Assembly: GCF_000346505.1 (NCBI RefSeq)
Contig: NZ_ANOH01000121.1
Coordinates: forward strand, 1 to 48,958
DNA from: Aporhodopirellula sallentina SM41
GTDB lineage: Bacteria; Planctomycetota; Planctomycetia; Pirellulales; Pirellulaceae
Reading direction: 5' to 3'
Length of the DNA stretch: 48,958 nucleotides
A program made the position numbers and the translations under genes. Shown here piece after piece: positions 27,239-36,256 of the stretch (position 1 is its first letter; each line of letters opens with the position of its first letter). The notes under the pieces were generated by a model that was not told the DNA's origin, did not search any database, and was given only the letters and a program-made list of their open reading frames with translations.

Positions 27239-27257
27239 CAGCGACAGAGATCGGACA
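27239..27257. repeat. Dispersed repeat core, copy A
   Basis: The 19-bp core CAGCGACAGAGATCGGACA is identical to 34184-34202. Upstream flanks are also related (GTCGCCAGACTTCGG here, GTCGCCCGAATCCGC there), so the repeat family unit is probably 80-110 bp. The 465-nt gap in which it lies (27128-27592) holds no gene that I can support. Confidence 0.75.
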
Positions 27258-27592
27258 TGTCGAGTTTGAAGATGCTCTAACCGGAGAACGTCCGCCCCGG
27301 TTTTCCCGTGGAAACCGGGGCCAACGCCGATCGGCTGATAAGAGTTCGATAGGTTCTCGATGCCGGGAGTGTGGCCGAACACAATCAGAATGTGCAACTT
27401 CGCGGGCTTATCCCTGTGCTAGATGCGGCGATGTGATAGGTGCGGCGATGCCTACCGTTCCTTTGAATGGATCATTGCACTATTGCCCGATCGATATCCT
27501 TTGTTGTTGCGTCCCGTGCGGTTGGCCATCAAGTCAGGCGAAGCACTTCAACAAATGGCGCAGGACAAAGCATTTGCAAAATGGATAGCGAG

Positions 27593-28330
27593 ATGAACGA
27601 TACACAGCGAACTGCGATCGTCACCGGATCTTCACGAGGAATCGGTGCCGCCGTGGCACGACGATTAGCCGCGGACGGTTTCAACGTGGTCGTGAATTAC
27701 GCGGGCAGTGAACAGGCAGCAAACGAAGTCGTCGGCGAAATTGAATCCAAAGGCGGAACCGCCATCGCGGTTCGAGCGGACGTTTCTGATTCGGGATCTG
27801 TTGAGCTAATGTTTGATGAAGCCGAGACAAAATTCGGCGGTATCGATGTCTTGGTTAATAATGCCGGCATTATGAAGTTGGCCCCGATCGCGGAATGTGA
27901 CGACGACGTTTTCGATACCCAGGTCGCGGTAAACTTTCGTGGCACTTTCAACACCCTGCGAGAAGCAGGCAGTCGGCTACGAGACGGCGGGCGGATCGTC
28001 AACTTTTCAACGACGGTCGTGGGATTGAAATTTGAGAAGTACGGCGTCTACGCGGGAATCAAGGCCGCCGTGGAAACGATGACCGCGATCATGGCGAAGG
28101 AGATGCGTGGGCGAAACATCACCGTCAACGCGGTGGCTCCCGGCCCAACCGCGACGGACCTTTTCCTCAACGGCAAATCAGACGAATTGGTCGAGCAACT
28201 CGCCAAGACGGCACCTCTCGAACGCCTCGGAACTCCTGAGGATATCGCAAACGTCGTCTCGTTCCTGGCTGGTCCCGACGGAGGTTGGGTCAACGGCCAA
28301 ACCATCCGAGCCAACGGAGGCATGGTCTGA
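27593..28330 (+). CDS. Short-chain dehydrogenase/reductase (FabG-like)
   Basis: A 245-residue classical SDR. It has TGSSRGIGAAVAR for the cofactor, VLVNNAGIM, Ser in VNFSTT, YAGIK as the catalytic Tyr/Lys, NAVAPGPTATDLF, and the C-terminal GGWVNGQTIRANGG typical of FabG-like enzymes. The chosen ATG gives MNDTQRTAIVTG; longer in-frame starts extend into the repeat region. The substrate cannot be told. It stands alone between the arsenic module and the metal-efflux genes. Confidence 0.88.
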   Translation: MNDTQRTAIVTGSSRGIGAAVARRLAADGFNVVVNYAGSEQAANEVVGEIESKGGTAIAVRADVSDSGSVELMFDEAETKFGGIDVLVNNAGIMKLAPIAECDDDVFDTQVAVNFRGTFNTLREAGSRLRDGGRIVNFSTTVVGLKFEKYGVYAGIKAAVETMTAIMAKEMRGRNITVNAVAPGPTATDLFLNGKSDELVEQLAKTAPLERLGTPEDIANVVSFLAGPDGGWVNGQTIRANGGMV

Positions 28331-28403
28331 TGCGACGTTTGCTCGACAGAATTTCGGGCGAAACGATCTGGCCGGAGACAGACCGTAAAACTAGACTGAA
28401 AGC

Positions 28404-28895
28404 ATGAACGGCAGACAATTCCTTCCCATTCGAATGCGACACCGGATCGATTTTCTCGATCGCTGCCTCATTATGTTTGTAGGAGTGTTGCTGTTACCGC
28501 TACCTGTGCCGACGTCGCATCGGCACGATTCGTTCGAGTCGCCTACGCATCTCGCCGCTCATCTTTCGCGACAACACAGCGACTCCGCCCACGGTTCGAT
28601 TGATCTCTCTGAAGTGCACTGGCATTTCACGATGCCGCACTGTGGCGACGACCATTCGGAACACGACGAGTCCGGTGTCCCTCATTCGCTGCCGCAGGAA
28701 TACACGCCCGGGCAAGTTCAGGGATCGCATGTTTCGTTCGTTGTATCACGAATCCATGACGTGCAATCCGTTCTGGTCGACTGTTATCCCACGCCGGTCA
28801 TTGCCGCCAAACTGAATGACGAGTCGAGACAATTGCTCGTCACGACGGCAGATCGACGCCACCGTTCTGCGCTCTCTTGCGTGATGCGTTGTTAA
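28404..28895 (+). CDS. His-rich exported protein upstream of RND pump
   Basis: A 163-residue protein with an N-terminal hydrophobic segment (LIMFVGVLLLPLPV) and a strongly His-rich middle (residues about 38-95: HRHDSFES, HLAAHLSRQH, HWHF, HCGDDHSEHDE). The distal third is less biased and ends CVMRC. I do not recognise a named family. The His/Asp richness and its position just ahead of an HME-RND adaptor and pump suggest a periplasmic metal-binding or metal-sensing helper. The gap to the adaptor is 70 nt, with a small hairpin (TCGTTTC/GAAACGA). Confidence 0.7.
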   Translation: MNGRQFLPIRMRHRIDFLDRCLIMFVGVLLLPLPVPTSHRHDSFESPTHLAAHLSRQHSDSAHGSIDLSEVHWHFTMPHCGDDHSEHDESGVPHSLPQEYTPGQVQGSHVSFVVSRIHDVQSVLVDCYPTPVIAAKLNDESRQLLVTTADRRHRSALSCVMRC

Positions 28896-28965
28896 GAAAT
28901 CGTTTCGTTTGACGTCTTGAAACGAACCGACGCGGCGACTGCTGCGCCTTTGACAACGCAATTGA

Positions 28966-30441
28966 ATGAACCTTGGAATGACTTGGAAGAAATCCTTCGC
29001 TGCGCTCGTGGCGATCATCCTCGTGGGCGGATCCGGATGGACGGTGTATCAAATTCTGGACGACGAGTCCGCCGTATCCCCTGACGACTCGGGTACCGCG
29101 TTTGAGTCAACCGACAGCAATCCGGCCAACCGCATCCGCTTCAGCGAAACCCAAAAGGCGCATGCAGATCTAGCGACCGAACCTGTCCGCAGGACCGACA
29201 TGCAACTCCACCGAGTTTTGCCCGGACGGTTCGCGTACGACGACACCAAACACGTCGCGATCCGCATGCCGACCGACGGAGTATTGCGATCCGTTTTGGT
29301 GAAAGTCGGCGACTCGGTAGACAAAGGAGATCCGATTGCGGAGCTGAGCAGTCCGCCAATCGGCGACGCACGCAACCGCATTCTTGCGGCTCTTTCGGAA
29401 CAAAAAATCGCATCCAAAGCGGCGAACTGGGAGAATGAGATTCACGACGGAGTTCGCGTCCTGGTCGACATGATCCGAGACGGCCAACCGGTCGAAAAGA
29501 TCGAACAGATGGTGAGTGATCAAACCACCGGGATGTTTGGGGGAAGGTTGTTGACCGCGTACAGCAAATCAATGCTGGCTGAAAAGATCGCGAGGTCCGT
29601 TGGCAGTATCGGTGATAGCGGCGCGATCAGCGGACGAATTGTTCGCGAACGAGAGAGCGATCGGCAGCAGGCAGCGGCTGAACTGCAAGCGACGATCGAG
29701 CAGGCACTCTTTGAAACCGAACAGGCAATGTTGAACGCGCAAGCGGATCTCGCGGGTGCGGAACGAAAAGTCCTTATCGCACGACAAACGCTCGCGACGC
29801 TGATCGGATCAACACCAACTTCGGCGAGCGGTTTGGATCTTTCGCCCAATGACACTGATGTCTCACGTCTGACGGTCCGCTCCCCGATATCGGGAACCGT
29901 GGAACGACGAACGTTTTCGGCCACCGAACGGGTCTCCGCCGACGAAGAACTATTCGTGATCGCCGATACCGCGCACCTTTGGGTCGAGGCGGATATCCGA
30001 AATCGCGACTGGGGTTCGATTCACGTTCGCGAAGGAGACACCGTCTCGGTAACGGTACCGTCGGTCAATGGTGAACCTCAAACAGCAACGGTTCACTACG
30101 TTGGACGCCAGGTGGATCCTCAAACGGGAGCGATTCCCCTGGTGGCACAAGTCGACAATTCGAATGGTCGGTTTCGTCCCGGACAGTTCGCGCGGGTGTC
30201 CGTGCCAACGCAAATGCGGCGTGATATCGTGACCGTGCCACGATCGGCGGTTGTTGATTTGGAAGGTATTGAGAGCGTCTTCGTTTCCGACGGAGACGGT
30301 TACTTCCCCGTCCCCGTGGAACTCGGCGAGGCGAGCGAGCAACGCGTCGAGATTCGCCAAGGGCTTTCGCCCGGCCAGGTCGTCGTGGTGTCCGGAGCCT
30401 TCCTGCTCAAGAGCCAACTCCTCCTCGAAGGTGAGGAATAG
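28966..30441 (+). CDS. RND efflux periplasmic adaptor (CusB/CzcB-like)
   Basis: A 491-residue membrane fusion protein. It has an N-terminal anchor (FAALVAIILVGGSGWTVYQI), a barrel-sandwich half (VLPGRFAYDDTKHVAIRMPT, GDSVDKGDPIAELSSP), a long helical hairpin (about 130-285), the returning lipoyl half (LTVRSPISGTVERRTF), then beta-barrel and membrane-proximal domains (LWVEADIRNRDWG, GQFARVSVP). It bridges the inner-membrane pump to an outer-membrane channel; no channel gene is visible nearby. The pump gene begins 4 nt after its stop. Confidence 0.92.
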   Translation: MNLGMTWKKSFAALVAIILVGGSGWTVYQILDDESAVSPDDSGTAFESTDSNPANRIRFSETQKAHADLATEPVRRTDMQLHRVLPGRFAYDDTKHVAIRMPTDGVLRSVLVKVGDSVDKGDPIAELSSPPIGDARNRILAALSEQKIASKAANWENEIHDGVRVLVDMIRDGQPVEKIEQMVSDQTTGMFGGRLLTAYSKSMLAEKIARSVGSIGDSGAISGRIVRERESDRQQAAAELQATIEQALFETEQAMLNAQADLAGAERKVLIARQTLATLIGSTPTSASGLDLSPNDTDVSRLTVRSPISGTVERRTFSATERVSADEELFVIADTAHLWVEADIRNRDWGSIHVREGDTVSVTVPSVNGEPQTATVHYVGRQVDPQTGAIPLVAQVDNSNGRFRPGQFARVSVPTQMRRDIVTVPRSAVVDLEGIESVFVSDGDGYFPVPVELGEASEQRVEIRQGLSPGQVVVVSGAFLLKSQLLLEGEE

Positions 30442-30445
30442 AACG

Positions 30446-33400
30446 GTGTTGGAAAAGCTAATCGAATTCTCGCTGAAGAATCGCTTCCTCGTGATCATTG
30501 CTGTTCTCGCAATGGCTGCCGCCGGTGCCCGCAGTGCATTGATGCTGCCGATCGATGCGGTACCGGATTTGACAAACACTCAGGTCACCGTGATCACGCC
30601 GGCGGGCTCACTGCCACCGGTCGGTGTCGAGCGACTCGTCACGTATCCGATCGAATGGGCGATGGGCGGTTTGCCCGACGTGGAAGAGATCCGCAGCGTC
30701 TCGAAGTTTGGATTGTCCGTGATCACGATCGTCTTCAACGAAGGCACGGACGTTTACTTTGCCAACCACCAAGTCAACCAAAGACTCTCATCCGCCGCGG
30801 CGAGCATCCCGGACGGATACGGCCCCCCGGAACTCGGACCGATGACGACCGCACTCGGAGAAATCCTGCAGTTCGAAGTCCGGAGCGACCTACGTTCTCC
30901 GTTGGAACTGCGGACGCTACTGGATTGGGAGATCGCACCCAAACTGAGACAAGTCGACGGTGTGACCGAAATCAACGTGATGGGTGGTTTTTATCAAACC
31001 TTCGAAGTTCGCCCGGACCCAGACTCGCTGATGGCACAGGGGCTGACGTTTGCCGAACTGTATGAACGCATCGAGAACGCAAACGCGAGTGCCGGTGGTG
31101 GATACGTCGTTCATCATGACGAGCAACGATTCATTCGCGGGGAAGCGTTGCTGAGCGGCGTCGATGACATCGGCGACATTGTTCTCAGACGCAGCGAAAA
31201 CGGATCGCCTTTGCTCGTATCCGATATTGCGGACGTATCGATCGAGGCCATGCCACGACAAGGCGCCGTCAGTCGTGACGGGCGCGGCGAAGCGGTTACC
31301 GGAATGGTAATGATGCGAATCGGAGAAAACTCTCGAGATGTTGTCGGCAAGGCCAAAAAACGGATCGACGAAATACGTGCCACTCTGCCCAGCGATGTTA
31401 CGTTGGAAATCATCTATGACCGCGAGTCGCTGATCAATCGCACGCTCCAAACGGTGATGAAGAATCTGCTCGAAGGCGGCGTGTTGGTCGCGATCGTTTT
31501 GTTGCTGACCCTCGGCAGCTTGCGAGCCGGAATCATCGTCGCCCTCGCGATTCCGCTATCGATGCTTTTTGCGACCAACATGATGTGGGCGTTGGGGATC
31601 TCGGCGAGTTTGATGAGCCTCGGTGCAATTGACTTCGGTTTGATTGTCGATTCATCCGTCATCATGGTCGAAAATTGTGTGCGACGTTTATCCAACAGCG
31701 TCCCCGGCAAAGCTCGACTGAAAATCATTCGCGATGCCTGCGTGGAGGTTCGCGGACCGACCATGTTCGGCGAACTCATCATTGCGATTGTTTATGTGCC
31801 GGTGCTATTGCTCGAGGGCACCGAAGGAAAAATGTTTCGCCCGATGGCACTAACCGTGCTCTGCGCGTTGTTCGGTTCCTTCCTTCTTTCGATGACACTA
31901 ATGCCGGCCCTCTCGTCATTGGCCTTGCCAAAGCAAACGCACGAGAAAGACCTGTGGCTGATCCGGATGCTCAAGAAGATCTACCTGCCGACTGTGGGTG
32001 CTGCCATTGCTTCGCCCCTCGTGACGACAATTGTCGCGTTTGGCATTTTTGCGGTCAGCATTCCCGTTGCCCTCAACCTCGGTGCCGAATTCATGCCTCG
32101 GCTCAACGAAGGCGACCTGCTCGTAGAAGCAGTTCGACTGCCCAGCGCGTCGCTCGAAGGTGCCGAACAAATGGCGCAACAGATCGAGTCGCATTTGCTC
32201 GCCCTACCGGAAGTCGCGACCGTGTTCACCAAAACGGGGCGACCCGAAATCGCCAATGACGTCATGGGTGTTCACCAGAGCGACGTCTGGGTGATGCTGC
32301 ATCCGCCCGACCGTTGGCCAACCCCCAAAACACGCGAGGAACTGATTGGCGAGATGGAAATCGTTCTGAATGAAAACGTTCCCGGTGTGGCATTCGGGTT
32401 CACGCAACCGATCGAGATGCGAGTCGATGAATTGGTCGCAGGCGTGAAAGCCGACGTGGCCATCTTGATCTACGGTGACGACCTCGACACGCTCGCAGCA
32501 AAAGCGAAACAAATTGAACGAACACTCAAAAGTGTGCCGGGGGCCGCTGACGTCAAAGCCGACATTCAATCCACACTGGAAACGTTGACCATCGAACCGG
32601 ATCGCAGTGCATTGGCACGCTATGGGATCGAGGCCAAACAAGTGATGGACGTTGTTGCCGCGATCGGCGGGCGCCCCGTCGGGGAAGTTCTCGACGGCCG
32701 AGCCCGGTTCCCGATTCGCGTGCGTTTGCCTGCCCTGTGGCGGGACCATGTGGACAAGCTGAATCAGTTGCCAGTGTCGTTGGCAGGAGGAAAACCGGTT
32801 CCGCTCTATGAATTGGCAACCATCCGTCTCGAACAGACTCCGCCGACGGTCGAACACGAAGACGGACGCCGCCGAACATTCGTCTCGGCCAATGTCCGTG
32901 GCCGAGATGTGGCGTCTTTCGTTGCCGACGCCATGTCGGCTGTCGAGAGCGATGTGAAGTTACCGGTTGGGTACGAATTGCATTGGGGAGGCGATTTCGA
33001 AAACCTGCAATCGGCCGGCCGACGGCTCGCGATAATCACGCCGATGGTACTCATCATCATCTTCATGTTGCTGTTCACATCGTTCGGATCGTTGCGTTTG
33101 GCAACGTTGATTTTCACGTGTGTCCCGATCGCCGCGAGCGGTGGAATCTTCGCATTGGCGTTGCGTCAAATGCCGTTCAGCATCGCCGCCGGCGTCGGCT
33201 TTATCGCACTCTTGGGCGTTGCCGTTTTGAACGGATTGGTATGGGTTGCCGATGCCGAAAACCATCGCAAAGCAGGCAGAAATCCGCGAGAGTCCGCCAA
33301 AAGTGCCGCCAACGATCGTTTACGCCCCGTGTTGATGACAGCGATGGTCGCAAGCCTCGGGTTCCTACCGATGGCCCTATCGACGAGCGATGGGGCGGAA

Positions 33401-33559
33401 CTGCAACGTCCGCTCGCGACCGTGGTGATCGGCGGATTGGTGACCAGCACGCTGCTCACCTGCATCGTGATCCCTGCGATCTATCCCTGGTTCGCCCAAC
33501 GCAGTGCGTCCCCATCGGACTCCGATCCCACCGTCGCTACTTTACCCACCGGAGAGTGA
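30446..33559 (+). CDS. Heavy-metal efflux RND pump (CzcA-like)
   Basis: A 1037-residue HME-RND transporter. It starts at GTG behind GGTGAGGA. It has the canonical first helix FLVIIAVLAMAAAGA, IDAVPDLTNTQVTVIT, two large periplasmic loops and twelve membrane helices. The proton-relay segment of helix 4 is LGAIDFGLIVDSSVIMVEN, with Asp, Asp and Glu at the CzcA spacing. That pattern is typical of Co/Zn/Cd/Ni pumps; CusA copper/silver pumps have a shorter motif. Divalent cations are therefore the likelier substrate. The gene end overlaps the convergent gene by 23 nt. Confidence 0.94.
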   Translation: MLEKLIEFSLKNRFLVIIAVLAMAAAGARSALMLPIDAVPDLTNTQVTVITPAGSLPPVGVERLVTYPIEWAMGGLPDVEEIRSVSKFGLSVITIVFNEGTDVYFANHQVNQRLSSAAASIPDGYGPPELGPMTTALGEILQFEVRSDLRSPLELRTLLDWEIAPKLRQVDGVTEINVMGGFYQTFEVRPDPDSLMAQGLTFAELYERIENANASAGGGYVVHHDEQRFIRGEALLSGVDDIGDIVLRRSENGSPLLVSDIADVSIEAMPRQGAVSRDGRGEAVTGMVMMRIGENSRDVVGKAKKRIDEIRATLPSDVTLEIIYDRESLINRTLQTVMKNLLEGGVLVAIVLLLTLGSLRAGIIVALAIPLSMLFATNMMWALGISASLMSLGAIDFGLIVDSSVIMVENCVRRLSNSVPGKARLKIIRDACVEVRGPTMFGELIIAIVYVPVLLLEGTEGKMFRPMALTVLCALFGSFLLSMTLMPALSSLALPKQTHEKDLWLIRMLKKIYLPTVGAAIASPLVTTIVAFGIFAVSIPVALNLGAEFMPRLNEGDLLVEAVRLPSASLEGAEQMAQQIESHLLALPEVATVFTKTGRPEIANDVMGVHQSDVWVMLHPPDRWPTPKTREELIGEMEIVLNENVPGVAFGFTQPIEMRVDELVAGVKADVAILIYGDDLDTLAAKAKQIERTLKSVPGAADVKADIQSTLETLTIEPDRSALARYGIEAKQVMDVVAAIGGRPVGEVLDGRARFPIRVRLPALWRDHVDKLNQLPVSLAGGKPVPLYELATIRLEQTPPTVEHEDGRRRTFVSANVRGRDVASFVADAMSAVESDVKLPVGYELHWGGDFENLQSAGRRLAIITPMVLIIIFMLLFTSFGSLRLATLIFTCVPIAASGGIFALALRQMPFSIAAGVGFIALLGVAVLNGLVWVADAENHRKAGRNPRESAKSAANDRLRPVLMTAMVASLGFLPMALSTSDGAELQRPLATVVIGGLVTSTLLTCIVIPAIYPWFAQRSASPSDSDPTVATLPTGE

Positions 33560-33983
33560 CGCCCTCGATTTGCTCCGCCTCGTCGTATTGATCCTGCGAC
33601 TCGGGCAGTTCGGGCAACGGTGGTTGCAGATTCTCACCGACATCGAACGCCTTGGGGATAACCTTCGTTACCGTCACCATGGCACGTACATTTCCGGCCT
33701 GTTCCAGACGAGGTTCACGTTTGGTCATGGCATTCAGATCCGACGAGCGGATGAAATGAAGCCCACTCCCTTCAGGAAACAGGTCGATATCCGAGAGATC
33801 AGAAAGTTCCATGAGCTTGTTCGCCTTCGGCGTGATGACAAGCGATGGAGACGGGGCATGCCGGAGCGTGCGGCGGCCGATGTCGACTCCCTCATCACTC
33901 AGTCTGCCGGCCACGGTCAAAACCGAAACGAGGCAACTGCCTAAAAAAGCAACCATTCCTGTCGGAGCCTCACTCTTTGTCAT
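33537..33983 (-). CDS. Hypothetical exported or anchored protein
   Basis: A 148-residue protein with an N-terminal hydrophobic stretch (GMVAFLGSCLVSVLTVAG) that could be a signal peptide or lipoprotein-like anchor (Cys near residue 17), followed by a polar domain with SPSLVITPKANKLMELSDL and a Pro/Glu-rich end. AAAGG lies 9 nt before the chosen ATG. It is convergent with the RND pump and overlaps its last codons. I do not recognise a family. Position suggests an accessory to the pump or an independent periplasmic protein. Confidence 0.55.
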   Translation of the reverse strand: MTKSEAPTGMVAFLGSCLVSVLTVAGRLSDEGVDIGRRTLRHAPSPSLVITPKANKLMELSDLSDIDLFPEGSGLHFIRSSDLNAMTKREPRLEQAGNVRAMVTVTKVIPKAFDVGENLQPPLPELPESQDQYDEAEQIEGVTLRWVK

Positions 33984-34144
33984 CCGAATCAACCTTTCGT
34001 CTTGATCGCGTTCGGGTCCCGAACATCGATCGTTGGAAGATGCGTCAGCTCTGATAACCTATCCGAAAATGTCGGCAATACGAAAGGATTCGAACGTCAT
34101 CAAGAGAAACGTAACCGACGTCGCCCGAATCCGCGTGCCAGACT

Positions 34145-34202
34145 CCACATGCCTAAATCCACATGCCTAAATCCGGGCGAATTCAGCGACAGAGATCGGA
34201 CA
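34145..34202. repeat. Dispersed repeat, copy B, with doubled 14-mer
   Basis: Two tandem CCACATGCCTAAAT units (34145-34172) are followed by the 19-bp core CAGCGACAGAGATCGGACA (34184-34202) shared with 27239-27257. The surrounding 33984-34343 has no supported gene. Both copies lie in gaps after metal or metalloid transport genes, which may be chance. Confidence 0.72.
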
Positions 34203-34343
34203 CGTCAATTATCAAAAGACTCTTAATAGACACATCCTCCCCCGCGTTGGTTCACCGCAGTCGTCTCGCCCTTACACCCCCGGGCAAGTCAACCGCCACT
34301 CAATATTCAAACATTGGAGAGGAGGCTTTCGCGGACCGCCGCG

Positions 34344-35933
34344 TTAAGACGCGAGTTCCGGGCGCTGCGGTCGGTCGGGGCGAGTGTCTTCTCCGCCGCC
34401 TCGTCCCCCACGGAATCCACCGCCGCCTCCGCCGCCTCCGCCACGCTGGCCGCCGCCACGCTGACCTTCTCGACCACCGAAACCACCGCGGCCTCCCGCA
34501 CCAGCACGTCCGCCCGCACCGCCGCGGCCGCCTCGACCTCCTCCGCCGCCGAAGCCTCCCGAATCGTCAGTTGATGCGAACGCCACTTGGTTGTCTTCCG
34601 GGTCCACGGTTTCGTTTTCATCCGTCACACAATACAGATGCTTGTCACTGCGAACGAGCAAACGTCCCTGCGAAACCGCTGGACTTCCGCCAAAGGATTC
34701 CCTCTCCGCAGTGAAACGGTTCATACTGACCAAACTCGGCTCATCACCCAACGCATACACAAACGCTTGTCCCGAACCGTTGACGTAAAACAACTTACCG
34801 TTCGCGATCACGGGTGATCCGTAGTCTTGTGCCCCCATGCCGCCACCGCGCGACGCACCCTCCAATCGAACTTGGCTGATCTTGTCGCCACTTTCAGGAT
34901 CGATGACGATCAATATGCCGCTGGCAACGAGGTACAACCGCTCGCCATCGAACACGGGCGAACCAAACCTCGCCGAATCGCGACCGGTCCAAGCGATCTT
35001 GCTGTCGGTCACATCCCCGCTTCCGCCTGCTTCCACCGACGCGCTGCCACCGCCTCGTCCGGTAAATGCGTACACAACGTTGTCACCAACCACGGCACTC
35101 GATTGAGCCTGATCGGCATCGGAGGTGGCCGCGTACCAACGCAGCTTTCCGGTTTCCGGATCGAGCCCCCAAACCTCTTTGGGGACACTCATGACTAAAT
35201 CGGTTCGCTGACCATCGACTTCAGCCAACAAGGGTGTGCCCCACATGTTATCGAGCCCCTTGGCCTCCGCTCGCCAAACCTCTTTGCCGGTGGCTTTGTC
35301 AACAGCAACGATCGCCTGACTCTCCGCCGCCGCGGTCACGATCACCAGGTTCTCGTATAAAATCGGACTCGATGAGGAGCCCCATTTCCGCGGGTCCGAC
35401 TCACTGCCGAGTTTGACGTTCCAAAGTTCGTTCCCGTCGAAATCGAACGCATACAAACCACTCTTGCCGAAAAACGCATACACGTTCTCACCATCGCTGA
35501 CCGGCGTGTGCGACGCGTATCCGTGAGCGGTCACGCCGATCCCCGTGTATGGGTCCTCGGGCTGCGCGGCCGGGACATCCTTCTGCCAGAGCGTCTTGCC
35601 GGTTGGCAAATCAACGCAAACGAGATGTCGAACCAAATCGTTGATATCGCCCGGTTCTTGTCGATCCAAACCGTAACCAGAGTAAGCGGTCACAAAGACT
35701 CGATCGCCGACAACGATCGGGCTCGACACGCCCGCTCCCGGCAGCAACGTTTTCCAGGCAAGGTTGGCTTTCGGTGACCACTCCGCCGGCAACGCTTCGC
35801 TCTCGGCGCTGACCGCCGATCCGTTCGGCCCGCGAAAACGGGTCCAGTCGTCTGCCCGAACCTCGGCCGATGTTGCGGCCACCACGCCGGCAAACGCCAC
35901 CGCGCACGAAATCCATTTGAAACGTCGAATCAT
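34344..35933 (-). CDS. Exported PQQ-type beta-propeller protein with Arg-Gly-rich tail
   Basis: A 529-residue exported protein. Its signal peptide (residues 1-27, SCAVAFAGVVAATSAEVRA) is followed by DDWTRFRGPNGSAVS, the standard opening of planctomycete PQQ-like quinoprotein-fold proteins. Propeller blades repeat as LVCVDLPTGKTLWQ, LYAFDFDGNELWNVKLG and IVAVDKATGKEVW to about residue 440. The last 75 residues are almost only Gly, Arg, Ala and Phe (GGRGGAGGRAGAGGRGGFGG), ending in RPDRPQRPELAS. AGGATAGAGAG precedes the ATG. The propeller probably acts as a scaffold or assembly platform in the periplasm. The RGG-like tail is unusual for an exported protein. Confidence 0.9.
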   Translation of the reverse strand: MIRRFKWISCAVAFAGVVAATSAEVRADDWTRFRGPNGSAVSAESEALPAEWSPKANLAWKTLLPGAGVSSPIVVGDRVFVTAYSGYGLDRQEPGDINDLVRHLVCVDLPTGKTLWQKDVPAAQPEDPYTGIGVTAHGYASHTPVSDGENVYAFFGKSGLYAFDFDGNELWNVKLGSESDPRKWGSSSSPILYENLVIVTAAAESQAIVAVDKATGKEVWRAEAKGLDNMWGTPLLAEVDGQRTDLVMSVPKEVWGLDPETGKLRWYAATSDADQAQSSAVVGDNVVYAFTGRGGGSASVEAGGSGDVTDSKIAWTGRDSARFGSPVFDGERLYLVASGILIVIDPESGDKISQVRLEGASRGGGMGAQDYGSPVIANGKLFYVNGSGQAFVYALGDEPSLVSMNRFTAERESFGGSPAVSQGRLLVRSDKHLYCVTDENETVDPEDNQVAFASTDDSGGFGGGGGRGGRGGAGGRAGAGGRGGFGGREGQRGGGQRGGGGGGGGGFRGGRGGGEDTRPDRPQRPELAS

Positions 35934-36256
35934 CTCTCTATCCTTGCCAACCACATTGAAAAGAAAATATCAGCGAAAAGAGCGGTCCTCCCGCTACTAG
36001 CCGGGTTTGAACACCGGTTTGGCCTCTCGGTATCGCGTTTGTCCACCGATTGCTCCGGATTCGCTCATCCGGATCAATCGCTCGCGAAAAGCGTCGAGAA
36101 ACACAGCAGCAGAATCCGCCCCGTCATGCTATCACGATGGACTACCCAGAGTTTCGACCGAGAGAGAGTGTTTCTACCGAGAGAGAGTCTCCATCGAAGT
36201 AAGTCTCCATAGAGCGAATCGCTCCAACGACCCTGCCGCGATCTCTCGCTAGGACC
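35934..36256. other. Intergenic region, no gene seen
   Basis: About 320 nt upstream of the propeller gene and downstream of the NtrC-type regulator. It should hold the promoter of the former. The only visible structure is a doubled ACCGAGAGAGAGT near 36160-36192. No family-like open frame was found. Confidence 0.4.
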
